DNA from: Candidatus Eiseniibacteriota bacterium
GTDB taxonomy: Bacteria > Eisenbacteria > RBG-16-71-46
Assembly (NCBI GenBank): GCA_016710095.1
Contig: JADJLL010000027.1
Location: 1-38,915, forward strand
Reading direction: 5' to 3'
DNA: 38,915 nucleotides
In this document: one piece after another, positions 25,887 to 35,961 of the stretch
How the letters are laid out: each line of letters opens with the position of its first letter
Position numbering within the stretch: the first letter of the stretch is position 1
The notes under the pieces: model-generated
The model's input: the letters and a program-made list of their open reading frames with translations, nothing else
Told to the model about the DNA's origin: nothing
Database searches by the model: none
Made by a program: the position numbers and the translations under genes

Positions 25887-26516
25887 ATGTCCCGGTCCGC
25901 AGGAATGCGCTGGTTGCTGTTGCTCGCGGTCGCTCTTCCCCTCGCTGGTTGCTCGTTCGGCGCCGGCTCGATGGGCCCGATGGGCCCGGGCCGCACGCCC
26001 CCCACGCCGATCGGCTTCATGGTCGGCATGCAGTACGAAGGGCACCGGCTCGAACAGATCACCGGCCAGCGCGACACCACGTGGCGGCCCGAACTGTTCT
26101 ATCCGATCGAGGCCGTGTGGAACGTGCCCGGCAACGCGTGGGGCCTCGGGCTTTCGAGCGGCTTCGTGTCCACGGGCATGGACCGCCACCCCGGCAAGCT
26201 GACGTATCACGGTTACGTGTACGGCCCGTCGATCTACCGCAAGCTCGGCTCGCGCGTGAACATGAGCGCGAAGGCGATGCTCATCGGCGGCAAGCTCGAG
26301 GATCCGGACCGCAACTACGGCCCGAACCCGAGCTCGGAGGACCTGCCCGGCAAGCGCTACGCGGCCGACCTGAACTTCATCCACATCAGCAATCAGGGTG
26401 GCAGCCTGCGGCTCGGCTACCAGTGGACCGAGAGCGACGAGAAGAGCGTGTTCGGGATCACGCGCAAGTTCCACAGCGAAGGCCCGTACGCCCAGTTCGT
26501 GTTCAGCTGGTACTGA
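25887..26516 (+). CDS. Predicted outer-membrane lipoprotein, unknown family
   Basis: A 209-residue protein beginning MSRSAGMRWLLLLAVALPLA with lipobox LAGC, so lipid-anchored. GGAG lies eight bases before the ATG. After a Gly/Pro/Met-rich linker the body has alternating strands ending in aromatics: IGFMVGMQYEGHRLEQITGQ, AWGLGLSSGFVSTGMDRHPG, GSLRLGYQWTESDEKSVFGI and the final YAQFVFSWY, a C-terminal aromatic as in small outer-membrane barrels. It looks like an eight-strand-type barrel with an added lipid anchor, but no family is recognised. It ends 11 bases before the palindromic repeat and converges on the CHAT gene. Confidence 0.75.
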   Translation: MSRSAGMRWLLLLAVALPLAGCSFGAGSMGPMGPGRTPPTPIGFMVGMQYEGHRLEQITGQRDTTWRPELFYPIEAVWNVPGNAWGLGLSSGFVSTGMDRHPGKLTYHGYVYGPSIYRKLGSRVNMSAKAMLIGGKLEDPDRNYGPNPSSEDLPGKRYAADLNFIHISNQGGSLRLGYQWTESDEKSVFGITRKFHSEGPYAQFVFSWY

Positions 26517-26527
26517 AGCGTCGCGAC

Positions 26528-26574
26528 GGAAGTGCAGCGGCGGTGCGCTGGAGTACTAGCGCGCCGCCGCTTCC
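26528..26574. repeat. REP-like palindrome, copy 1
   Basis: A long imperfect palindrome with arms GGAAG...GCGGCGGTGCGCT and AGCGCGCCGCCGCTTCC around GGAGTACT. About 40 bases (26535-26575) are identical to copy 2 at 35962-36006, and weaker likeness extends some 15 bases to the left. It sits between the convergent ends of the lipoprotein and CHAT genes, so it could terminate both. Confidence 0.85.
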
Positions 26575-26576
26575 GC

Positions 26577-28939
26577 TTATCCGGCGTCGCCGAGGAGCAC
26601 GAACCCGCCCCAGAACTTCGGGTGTCGATACGGCTGGCTGCCGTCCGGAGCGCGATAGTCGCGGAGCTTCACCCGCGCCTCGCGCAGCGCGTCGGCGATC
26701 GAGCACGGCCGTGCGCGCGGCTCGAAGAGTGCGGCGTAGAAGTAGTCCATGAAGCGAAGCGATGCGGCGTCATCCACGGGCAAGACGCAGTTGATCACGC
26801 TGCGCGCGCCCGCGTGCACGAGGCCCGGGCCGAGTCCCATGGCGCCTTCGGAGTGCATCGCCGCATTGCCTCCGCCCCAGCAGCTCGACAGCACGACGAG
26901 TCGTGTCGGCACGTTCCAGCGGTCGAGATCGCCGAGTTCGAGCAGGCCGTCACGCTCCGATGGCCGCAGCGTGCTCCCGTCGTATTCGGCGAGCGCCAGC
27001 CACACTTCCGAGCCCCAGGCGTCCGACGCATGCCCGTGGGACACGATGTGAAGGAGATCCGTCTGGCCGAGTGCCCCGTCCTGCTCGAGCGCACGCAACC
27101 GCGCCTCGGACGCGCTGCTGCCCTCGAGCACGAGCGGTGAGCCGAGACGAGCGCGGAGGTCCGCGATCTCCGTGCTCGCCCAGAGGAGCGCCGGCCGATT
27201 CGGCACGCTCGACGCACCGGCGTTCGCGCTCACGAGGATCGCGCGCCAGCCCCGCGCGACGCGGCGTGTGCGCTCCGGCGGCGGAGCGTTCACGAAGCGC
27301 AACGCCGAACTCTCGTAGCAGATGGCGAAGCGCTCGCCGAGGGAGCGGCCGTTCGCATCCAGCAGAACCTCGACCGGCACGAGGTAGTTGACCTGGGGAG
27401 ACACGATCACGAGATCGCGCACCCCCAAGAGCAGTGGCTCGAGCGCTGCGAAGCGGACTTCCCAGCAGTCGTGGCGGGTTCGGTCGAGATCGTCCACCGC
27501 TCGATCCGACTCGGCCAGTCCGCGGCGAAGCCGAGTTGGCGGCGGAGCTTCAGGCAGACTTCCTGAACGGAAATGTCCAGGTCGTCGGCTGCGAGTTCGA
27601 TCCGCACCCAGTGCACGCCACCCGTCCGGCGGATGACGTAGCCCCAGCACGGACTGCCGTGCCGGCCCGATTGGTAGACCGGGTCGAGCCACCCGATGAC
27701 GGCGCTCGAATCGGTGAGCTTCGCCTGCACGCGGGCCAGCAGATGATCCCACGCTCCGGCCGTGTCGAGTTCGCCGCGCGCGAACGCGCGCTCGAGCCAG
27801 CGCCGGCTGAGCCCGCGCTCCTGCGTGTTCCACGCGGCGAGCGAATCACCCTTCAGGAGCTGCACGGTCGCGAGATCGCCGTAGGCGCCGAGCCGGTAGA
27901 AGCGGCTGCGGACCACGTCCAGGTCCGGGGAGGCGCGCCGCCGGAGTTCCTGCACGACGATCGTCCGCTGCAGTTCGCGCTCGGCTTCCGCGAGACGGCC
28001 GACGTACCGCAGGCCGAGGCCGTGCATGTTGAGCGAAAGCGCGTAGTTGTCGTCGGGCACACTGCCGTGACGGTCGTAGATCGCCACGGCTTCGCCGGAG
28101 AGCTTCTCGATCGCGCGATAGTCGTCGTCGCGCAGATGCGTCACCGCCATGTCGGTGAGCACGTCCGCGACCGGCAGGGAGTGCGGACCGTCGAGGCTAC
28201 GTCGCAACGCGAGCAACCGATCGAACGCCCGGAGCGCGGCGGGCGTGTGTTTGCGCCAGCGTTCGAAGTTCGCGAGATCGCTCAGCACCTCGGCGTATTC
28301 GCGCGAGCGGTCGCCGAAGCAGCGCTTGCGGATCTGCATCGCGCGCTCCACCTCGGCGAGCACCTCGGCCTGCGGCGCGCCGGAGAGCCGAAGGTCCTTG
28401 CCGATCCGCAGGTGGCTCTCGGCGGCCTCGGGCGAATCGGCTCCGAGTGCGGCGGTGCGAATGCGCAGCGCGTCACGGTTGTGCGCGAGCGCGTGCGCGC
28501 CGTCGCCCTTGGAGCGCTCGAGCAGAGCGAGCGCCGGCGTCCTCGAGCCGCGCCCAGTCCGGCACGTCGTCGTCGCGCACGGAACTCCGGAAGCGGCCAG
28601 CCGGTCGCCGTCAGTTCCGCGCGCGCCGGAATCGAGCGCGAGCAGCGGCGCGAGCGACACCGCTCGATCGCGCGCCCATTCACGCTCCCAGCGCTCGGCG
28701 CCGGGGACCGAGTGGCCCTCGGCGACCGAGAGCAGCGCGCTGCGCGCGAGCGCGTACTGCCCGGCCGACACGAGCGAGTCGGTGCTGCTCCGCAGCGCGC
28801 GATGCGTGGCGCCGCGTTCGGCGGTGCGTTCACAAGCGCCGAGCAGCGAAGCGAGCACCAACGCACCGACGAGGACGATCGCCCTCGTGACGAACTTCCC
28901 GCGCGCGAGCGGCCGTTCAGCGCCGCGGATGCCGGCCAT
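26577..28939 (-). CDS. TPR-CHAT lipoprotein, caspase-like protease (frameshifts)
   Basis: The last gene of the sigma/anti-sigma operon. The start (about 28939, MAGIRGAERP) leads to a lipoprotein signal LVLASLLGAC. A region of about 350 residues follows with tetratricopeptide-like helical pairs (RTAALGADSPEAAESHLRIG, FERWRKHTPAALRAFDRLLA, YALSLNMHGLGLRYVGRLAE). The C-terminal third is a CHAT domain: RDLVIVSPQVNYLVPVEVLL, the catalytic histidine in HIVSHGH (27030-27050) and the catalytic cysteine in LSSCWGGGN (codon at 26880-26882), then ARSVINCVLPVDDAASLRFM. The frame must change near 27530, and a compensating pair of shifts near 28550 and 28600 restores SVRDDDVPDWARLEDA. Both catalytic residues are intact. 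Family knowledge: CHAT proteins are clan CD cysteine peptidases (separase/caspase relatives); the target is unknown. Confidence 0.8.
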
Positions 28940-29687
28940 CCCGCACCGCGCGAGCGCGTTCCCCGACTTCACCGTCGCGCTTCACGAGCGTCTCGAGCAC
29001 CGAGTCGGCGCGCTCCTCTGCCCCTGGCGCTGGAGCGCCACGAAGAACGTCCACCCCCATTCTGCGTTCCACGGTTCGGGCAGGAGGTCACCGTAAGGCG
29101 AGTCGAGCAATGAGATCGCCTCCTCGTTGCGCCCCTGCGCCACGAGCGTGTTCGCGAAAGTAGAGCCGGCGCATCTTGTCGAGCGCACTCCGGATCAGCG
29201 GAGCGCGCAGCAGCCGCTCGGCTTCGGCGAGGTCGCGGCGGCCATACGCCTGCACGCCCGCGATCACGAGCGATTCCGCCTGCGACGCGCCGCCGCTCCG
29301 ACGAATGCCCTCGGACACGGCGGACGGCAGCCAGACGGCTCGGGGGCGCGCGTCGCATGGAGGGGCCGGCGGGGGCTGCGGCCGAGCGAGAAAGACCGCG
29401 GCCGCGACGACGATGAAGCTCGCGACCGCGAGCAGCGCGACCGACGGGCGCCAGAACGGATGCACGCGCGGTTCGTCTGCCGGCTCGCGGAGCGCCTCGG
29501 CCGCGCGCGCGAGTCCGCGCTCGTGCGTAGCCGAGATCTCGCGGAAGCGCGCGTCGCAGTGTGCGCACGCCGACGCGTGCGCGATCACGCGCGCGCGACT
29601 GGCGTCATCCAGGAAACCGGAGACGAGATCGATGAACTCGTCGTCGCCGATGTGTGCCCCCGGCGCCGTGCCGGGCGTTTCGTTCAT
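28917..29687 (-). CDS. Zinc-finger anti-sigma factor with membrane segment (frameshifts)
   Basis: Begins at the ATG overlapping the sigma-factor stop (ATGA). Residues 12-50 carry the zinc anti-sigma motif H37-x3-C41-x2-C44 (HASACAHC) in GDDEFIDLVSGFLDDASRAR context. A single membrane helix lies at about 82-101 (VALLAVASFIVVAAAVFLAR). The outer part looks like a helical repeat region: ESLVIAGVQAYGRRDLAEAE, then FANTLVAQGRNEEAISLLDS. Frames must change near 29165 and 29020 to reach the natural end EERADSVLETLVKRDGE and the stop at 28917, overlapping the CHAT start. Expected role: hold the ECF sigma factor at the membrane until a signal releases it. Confidence 0.78.
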
Positions 29688-30443
29688 GACTGCTCGGCCT
29701 CCGGTGTGAGGGCTTCTTCGGCGGCGGCGCGCGACATCCGGTCCCAGATCAGCGTGAACGTTCCCGCGGGCAACGGCCCGGGCTCGAGCCCTTTCGACTC
29801 GAGACAACTCTTCAGGTGCTGCCGCACTCGCATGAGGATCACGTCGACGTTGGCCACACTCGCGCGCACGAGCGGGTGTTCGGCGATGTCACGACTGCCG
29901 AGCTCGTACACGGCGCGCAGCAGCCACACGCGGCGAGACAACGGGCGAAGCGGTCCGAGACAGTCGAGCAGCGTCGAGGCGAACTCGCCCGATTCCACCG
30001 CCCGCTCGGGTGCCGCCATCGGTGCGCTCCATTCCGGCGCTCGCGCTTCGTCTCCCGCTCGCGGGCGCGATCATGCCCTCGAGCGAGACCGTGCGTGCGC
30101 GCTGCTGGGCGAGACGAATGAGCCCGTGGCGCGCGGTGGAACGCAGGTACGAGACCATTTCGCCCGGCGAGCGATTCGCCGGGCTCCAGTTCCCACATTC
30201 CACGCGGGTCAACAAATCTAACGCCTTCGCGGAAGCGACGTCCTCGAGGTCATCGGGCGACATGCCGGAGAAGCGCGCCGACTCCTGCCGCAGCATGGAG
30301 TGCAGGCAATCGCGCAGCAGCACCCACGCTCGAATGCGCAGGTCCGAGCGTTCGGCGGCGTCGGCGCGTGGGAGCGCGACGCAGATCTCGATCAGCCGGG
30401 CGGGCCACTGCGGCTCGCTCCGGTACACACCCGGGGGGGTCAC
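29684..30443 (-). CDS. ECF-type RNA polymerase sigma factor (frameshift)
   Basis: Region 2 is seen in WVLLRDCLHSMLRQESARFS, GMSPDDLEDVASAKALDLLT and EMVSYLRSTARHGLIRLAQQ. Region 4 is seen in LRPLSRRVWLLRAVYELGSR, DIAEHPLVRASVANVDVILM and RVRQHLKSCLESKGLE. The two parts are in different frames; the shift lies near 30020, between SAGMER and MAAPERAVES. The start is probably the GTG at 30443, beside a run of seven G. It overlaps the anti-sigma gene (ATGA). The divergent secreted-protein gene begins 131 bases away, so it is a plausible regulon member. I could not identify a conserved ECF promoter motif. Confidence 0.78.
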
Positions 30444-30574
30444 GGCGCGAGTGTATCGAGTGTCGGGAGCATCCGAGAAGAGCGAATGCGAATGTCCGTC
30501 AGGAATCCGGGAGTGCCGGCAATGCTTCGTCGGTTGCCCTTCGAAGCCCTCGCCCACTCCTCCCCGGAGCCGCC

Positions 30575-33500
30575 ATGACGAAGTCCATCGCATTCCCGCT
30601 TCGCCACTCGCTTCGGAGCGTCGCGCTCGCCGCGATGCTCGCACTCGCCCCCGGCTTCGCATTCGCGCAGGCCACGTACACCTGGGTTTCGCCGACAAGC
30701 TCGGCCTGGAGCACGCCGGCCAACTGGTCGCCGCCGCGCACGAGCCCGGCGTCCGACGACGTGCTCGTGTTCGACGGCGGCATCGGCGCGAACACCACCG
30801 TGCAGAGCGTCGTCACGCAGACCGTCGGCAGGATTCGCCTGCAGAACGGCGCTTTCGTGAGCCTCATTCCGCTTTCGCCGGGACCGGTGACGATCACGGT
30901 GAGCGGCGGGACCGGCGACGACCTGAGCGTGCCGGCGGGGTGCCAGCTCATCGTGCAGGCGGGCTCGACGCCGCAGACCGTGCTGCTGGGCGCCGGAGCG
31001 ACGGGGCTCGTGAGCGGACAGGTACTGATCGGCGGGAGCAACGCGCGCCTCGGCGCGACCGACGCGAACGCGCTCGTGTTCGGCGCGGGCGCCCTGGCGA
31101 CGTGCAGCGGCAACAGCACGCCGTACGGCACGTCGGCCCCCGGCAGCGTGCACTTCCAGTCCGGCTCGATCTGCGTGGTGAGCGGGCCGTGCGACGTGTT
31201 CGGCGCGCCGGCACCCGCTTCGGTCGTCACGTTCGAGCCGGGCAGCCTCTACCGCCTCACCTCGAACACGCTGCCGACCCTGAGCGGGCGCACGTTCGCC
31301 GACTTCGAGCTGAACTCCGCGAGCCTCTCGCCCACGCCTGCGACGGGCGCCGCGGCGACCTACATGCAGAACGTGACGCTCAAGGCCGGCAACATGGTCC
31401 TCCACCTCGGCGACCTGCACATTCGCGGAAACGTCGTGTTGCAGGGCGGCAGCGTGACGTTCACGCCCGGTTCGTCCACGAGCATCTCGCTGGACGGAAG
31501 CACGCCGCAGACGCTGTCGCGCACGAGCGGAAGCTGGCAGTTCAACAGCAACGCGCATCTCAAGTTCCTCAATCCCAGCGGCATCACGCTCGCGAGCGGA
31601 TTTCTCGCCCCTGCGAAGGCGACGCTCGACGCGGCCTGCACGCTGACCATCGGCACGGGACCGCAGGCGTCGCTGCAGAACAACAACACGTTCGACGTCT
31701 ACGGCACGCTGCTGCTGAGCGCGGGCTCGGTTCAGCCGTCGGGGCAGAACTTCATCTACCACGCGGGCTCGCAGTTGATCTGCGAGAACGCGGCGCATTT
31801 CGCGAACGCGACTCCGGCGTGGTGGCCCGCGGCGTCCTCGCCGACGAACGTCACGATCGCGGGCAGCGGCGGGATCGAGTTCCAGGACGCGGCCACGCGG
31901 ACGATCTCCGGCACGCTCACGCTGACGAACGGCGTGCTGGACGTGGGCGCGGGCACGTTGTCGATCGGCGCCTCGGGCGTCGTGACCGGCGGCAGCACGG
32001 CGAGCCACGTGAAGGGCACGCTGCGCAAGTCCGTCGCCACCGCCGCGGGCACGAGCACGTACGCGTTCGAAGTCGGTGACGGCGCGGTGTACGCGCCCGT
32101 CACGGTCGAGTTCCCGTCGGTCTCGACGGGCGGCACACTGAGCGCGCACACGCGTGCGGGCGATCATCCGGCGATCGCGACGTCGGGGCTCAACGCTGCG
32201 CGCACGGCGAACCGTTACTGGATGCTTTCGGGCGGCACGCTCGGGCACACGCCCGCCACGGCGCGATTCGAGTTCGTCACGGCCGATGTCGATGCGCACG
32301 CCGATCCCACGGCGTTCGCCTCGGTTCGCTTGACTTCGCCTTCCACGTGGAGCACGGCGAGCGTGTCGAGCGCGCTGGCCACGAGCCTGACCGCGCAGTC
32401 CCTCGCGCAGCTCGACGGTGACTACCAGCTCGGCGAGGCGCTGCCTGCGTGCAACGCGACGGCGAGTTTCACGCGCACGAACTTCGCGACAGGGACGGGG
32501 CCATGGGGGCTGAGCGTCGCCGACCTCAACGCTGACGGACGGATGGACATCGCGACGGCGAACTACACGAGCAACACCGTCTCCGTGCTCCTCGGGTCGG
32601 GCTTCGGCGCGTTCACTCTGTCGAACACCTACGCCGCGGGCGCCAATCCCGTCTCGATGGCGATCGCCGACGTGAACGCCGACGCGCAGCCGGACCTGGT
32701 CGTCGCGAACTGGAGCGGCGTCGACGTGAGCGAGTTCCTCGCGACCGGCGGCGGTGCATTCGCAGCGGCGACGACGGCCACTCCCACGCTCACGATCACG
32801 CGGCCCATCTCGGCGCTGCTCGGCAACCTGAACGGCGATGCGTCGCCCGACCTCTTCGTGGTTTCCTGGAGCGCCAGCGCGAGCGCGGCGCTGCCCGGAA
32901 GTCCCTCTGGCATCTTCGGCGCGACGACGGCGGTACCGACGCAGCCGAGCGCCTACGACGCCGCGCTCGGCGACCTGAACGGCGACGGCAAGCTCGATGT
33001 CGTGATCGCGAATCACGCCTTCGGTCCTCCCGGGACCACGCTCTCGGTGCGCCTCGGCGATGGTGCGGGCAGCTTCACTTCGGCGCCCGACGTGACGGTC
33101 GGCTCGCAGCCCTCCGCAGTGGCGCTCGGTGACGTGAACGGCGACGGCCTGCTGGACGCCGTGTGCGCGAACGAACTGAGCAACACGATCTCGATTCTCG
33201 CCGGCGACGGCGCAGGCGGTTTCAGTTCGCGGCTCGACGTCGCGACCGGGAACGCTCCCTTCGACGTCGCGATCGGTGACGTGAACGGCGACGGCCGCGC
33301 GGACATCGTCGCGGTCAACTCGACGGACGGAACCGTGTCCGTTTATCCGTCGAACTGCACGGGCGGATTCCATCCCCGGCTCGACTTCGCGGTCGGCTCC
33401 GCGCCCCGCCACGTGGCGATCGCCGACTTGGACCAGGACGGTTTCGGCGACATGGTCGTGACCAACGCCGGAAGCAACAACGTGAGCGTGCTACGCAACG

Positions 33501-35920
33501 CACTCGGCAGCCCCTACGTGACGAACACGGTGTACCGCAGCCGCTACCACGCGCGCCTCGGCGGCGCGCTGCTGCGCAACGAGAGCAACCAGCGCCTCGT
33601 GATCGCCAACATCGGCTCCAGCGGGCAGGACGGTGTCTCGATCCAGGCGACGTCCTCCGATACTCCCGCCGCGATCGTGTTCGCCGACGGCGGCCTGCAG
33701 ATCGGCCCGCTCGACGATTGGGGCTGGCTGAGCGTGACGCTCGACGGACAGGCAGCCAGCGCAGTCGGCTCGCTCGGCGGCATGCGGCTCGACGTGAAGC
33801 CCACGGGGCTCGAACTACGCACGAACTTCGCTTCCGTCGGCGCCACCCACCAGCGCGTCGAGCTCTATGCCGGCGCGACGCGCGTGCACTCGTGCGACGT
33901 TCCGGACAACACGCTCGTGTCGCGGCCGCCCGTGCTGGCCTCGCTGCAGGGGAACATGCGTGATGTGGCGCCCTCGATCGTGAACGCGGCCGGTGACGGC
34001 ATCGGCGGCGTGGAGGTGGGGCTCAAGAAGAAGCCCGGCGGCTCGCGCATCCAGGCCTCGATCACGTTCACGACGCCGCGCCCCACGACCGTGGGCGGCA
34101 CGACGGTGAACGCCGACCGCGTCGTGGTGAGCACCTACGCGCCGAAGCAACCACTCGCGATGTGGACGACGCAACTGCGCGCCAGCGCGCCGGCGCCCAC
34201 GCATCCGTTGAACACGATCGCGATCGCGACCGAGCCGGACGCGGTGAGCGACACGACCTGGCAGGTGGCCGGGCTGGCGCTGCGTCGCACCGGTGGCGCA
34301 CAGATGCAGCTCGGATCCGACGATGTGGTCGTGAGCGGAATCGGCTCGTCGGGACAGGACGGCGTCGAGTTCGACCTCACGCACTCCGACGGCGCCGTGC
34401 ATACGTTCGCACCGGGACAGGGCTTCCAGACGTTGCGCGACGCGGGCGCGCAGCTCGTGCACACGGTGAGCGGCGTGATCGCCTGTGACGACGACCAGCT
34501 TGTGGGCACGTTGACCGAGCGCGCATACAGCGACTCGATCACCGTGCGCTCGGACTTCTCTCCCATCGGAGCCACGCAGGTGACCATCGAGCTGTTGAGC
34601 AACAACAGCGTCGTGCACACCGGCGTGTACGCGGCGTCGCAGGCCGTGGCGCTGGTTGCGCCGCCGGCGGGGCCCGGGCAGTCGGCGCAGGCCGCGAGCA
34701 TCAACACGTCGCGGTCGAACCTGAGGGATTTCCCGGATCCCAAGCCCGCGAAGAAGCCCAAGCAGGGCATCGCGTGGAAGCCGGATCCCAATGCGTATCG
34801 CCTGCTGCTCGGCGGAACGACCTACGTCGCAGACGAAGTCCGCTTCACCGCGATCGACGGCGTCGCGGTGACCAAGCTGACGAGCGCGACCATCCGGCAG
34901 AAGAACCCGGGCGTGCCGCAGCTCGACACGCTGCGGATGGCGCGCACCGGGCTGATGATCGGCGCGTCGGACTTCGCGGTGCGAGCGATCGGCGGGCGCA
35001 GGATGCTGGCGCCGGACTCCGCGCGAGTCGTGACGCACCGTTCTTCGATCTGGATGGAAGACATGTGGGAGGTCGTGGCTGCTCCCGCGCCGAGTCCGCG
35101 GATCTCCGTCCAGACGTCCGGCCCCGCTGTGGCGACGACACTCGGCTCGGCGAAGGTCGTGGTCAGCGCGAACGGGCTGACCGCCGCGAGCGCGGCGGCG
35201 AGCGCTCCGGCGGTCTCGATCGCACGTTCGGGGTTGGCGTTCGCGATCTCGCCGTCGGCGGCGCTGCTCGCGGAGAACGCGAATGGCAGGATGTCGCCCA
35301 CGTCGGCGTCGAGCGGCAACTGGCGGCTGCAGGTGTTGTCGGGCGCAGTGCTGATGGCCGAGATCACCGGCGTGTCGCCCGAAGCGAGCGCGGCGTTGTT
35401 CCCCGATCGCGTCGGGATGGAGGCGGTCGGTCAGACGTTCGAAGCTCGCTGGAGCGCGCCGATTTCGATCACCGTGACGGGCGGCCCCGTCGTGAGTGGT
35501 GACCGCGTACGCCTGACGCCGCTCGCGCCGCCCGAAGCGCTGGCGCAGGTGACCGAGCTGGTGCTCACCTCGACCAACGTGGACTACCTCGAGCTCAGCG
35601 ATCCGAGCGCGTTGGCGACGACGGACGTGGCGGGCGGTCCGGTGTCCGGCGGCCTGATGCTGTCCGTGCAGCGCAACCCCGTGCGCGGCGGCGGTCCCGT
35701 GGGCTTCGCGGTGCAGCTGCCATCCGCGCAGGCCGCGCGGCTGGAGCTGTTCGACCTGCTCGGCCGGCGCGTGGCGACGTTGCACGACGGCGCGATGCGG
35801 GCGGGCGTGACGCAGCTAACGTGGAACGCATCGGCGCAGGGCGCGGGCAGTGGCGTAATGCTGGCGCGGCTCGTGACGGCGGCCGGCACGCGCACGCAGA
35901 AATTCGTGATGATCCGATAG
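30575..35920 (+). CDS. Giant secreted FG-GAP/VCBS repeat protein with C-terminal sorting tail
   Basis: A 1781-residue protein with no frame break. GGAG precedes the ATG; the signal peptide ends near AQA (residue about 32). Residues about 35-640 are beta-rich, Thr/Ser/Gly-rich repeats (SGRTFADFELNSASL, HIRGNVVLQGGSVTFTPGSS) like a right-handed beta-helix. Residues 640-985 hold about seven FG-GAP blades with calcium motifs such as ADLNADGRMD, GDLNGDGKLD, GDVNGDGLLD and ADLDQDGFGD, forming an integrin-like propeller. Next come two tandem copies of a roughly 240-residue domain (GSSGQDGV at 1014 and 1257). The last 90 residues (LELFDLLGRRVATLHDG and FVMIR at the end) are a FlgD-like, type A sorting-tail pattern. 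Likely an adhesin or surface enzyme scaffold, divergent from the sigma operon. Confidence 0.88.
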   Translation: MTKSIAFPLRHSLRSVALAAMLALAPGFAFAQATYTWVSPTSSAWSTPANWSPPRTSPASDDVLVFDGGIGANTTVQSVVTQTVGRIRLQNGAFVSLIPLSPGPVTITVSGGTGDDLSVPAGCQLIVQAGSTPQTVLLGAGATGLVSGQVLIGGSNARLGATDANALVFGAGALATCSGNSTPYGTSAPGSVHFQSGSICVVSGPCDVFGAPAPASVVTFEPGSLYRLTSNTLPTLSGRTFADFELNSASLSPTPATGAAATYMQNVTLKAGNMVLHLGDLHIRGNVVLQGGSVTFTPGSSTSISLDGSTPQTLSRTSGSWQFNSNAHLKFLNPSGITLASGFLAPAKATLDAACTLTIGTGPQASLQNNNTFDVYGTLLLSAGSVQPSGQNFIYHAGSQLICENAAHFANATPAWWPAASSPTNVTIAGSGGIEFQDAATRTISGTLTLTNGVLDVGAGTLSIGASGVVTGGSTASHVKGTLRKSVATAAGTSTYAFEVGDGAVYAPVTVEFPSVSTGGTLSAHTRAGDHPAIATSGLNAARTANRYWMLSGGTLGHTPATARFEFVTADVDAHADPTAFASVRLTSPSTWSTASVSSALATSLTAQSLAQLDGDYQLGEALPACNATASFTRTNFATGTGPWGLSVADLNADGRMDIATANYTSNTVSVLLGSGFGAFTLSNTYAAGANPVSMAIADVNADAQPDLVVANWSGVDVSEFLATGGGAFAAATTATPTLTITRPISALLGNLNGDASPDLFVVSWSASASAALPGSPSGIFGATTAVPTQPSAYDAALGDLNGDGKLDVVIANHAFGPPGTTLSVRLGDGAGSFTSAPDVTVGSQPSAVALGDVNGDGLLDAVCANELSNTISILAGDGAGGFSSRLDVATGNAPFDVAIGDVNGDGRADIVAVNSTDGTVSVYPSNCTGGFHPRLDFAVGSAPRHVAIADLDQDGFGDMVVTNAGSNNVSVLRNALGSPYVTNTVYRSRYHARLGGALLRNESNQRLVIANIGSSGQDGVSIQATSSDTPAAIVFADGGLQIGPLDDWGWLSVTLDGQAASAVGSLGGMRLDVKPTGLELRTNFASVGATHQRVELYAGATRVHSCDVPDNTLVSRPPVLASLQGNMRDVAPSIVNAAGDGIGGVEVGLKKKPGGSRIQASITFTTPRPTTVGGTTVNADRVVVSTYAPKQPLAMWTTQLRASAPAPTHPLNTIAIATEPDAVSDTTWQVAGLALRRTGGAQMQLGSDDVVVSGIGSSGQDGVEFDLTHSDGAVHTFAPGQGFQTLRDAGAQLVHTVSGVIACDDDQLVGTLTERAYSDSITVRSDFSPIGATQVTIELLSNNSVVHTGVYAASQAVALVAPPAGPGQSAQAASINTSRSNLRDFPDPKPAKKPKQGIAWKPDPNAYRLLLGGTTYVADEVRFTAIDGVAVTKLTSATIRQKNPGVPQLDTLRMARTGLMIGASDFAVRAIGGRRMLAPDSARVVTHRSSIWMEDMWEVVAAPAPSPRISVQTSGPAVATTLGSAKVVVSANGLTAASAAASAPAVSIARSGLAFAISPSAALLAENANGRMSPTSASSGNWRLQVLSGAVLMAEITGVSPEASAALFPDRVGMEAVGQTFEARWSAPISITVTGGPVVSGDRVRLTPLAPPEALAQVTELVLTSTNVDYLELSDPSALATTDVAGGPVSGGLMLSVQRNPVRGGGPVGFAVQLPSAQAARLELFDLLGRRVATLHDGAMRAGVTQLTWNASAQGAGSGVMLARLVTAAGTRTQKFVMIR

Positions 35921-35961
35921 CGGCCGCGGCACGCGCGTGTCGGGGGACCGCGTCGTGACGT

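Noticed and set aside
30440..33412. 990-codon minus-strand open frame inside the giant protein gene
   Set aside because: Antisense shadow made of Arg, Ala, Val and Asp from high-GC third positions; the plus strand has signal peptide, calcium motifs and sorting tail.
33815..35785. 656-codon minus-strand open frame
   Set aside because: Same kind of high-GC shadow, no start context or domain pattern.
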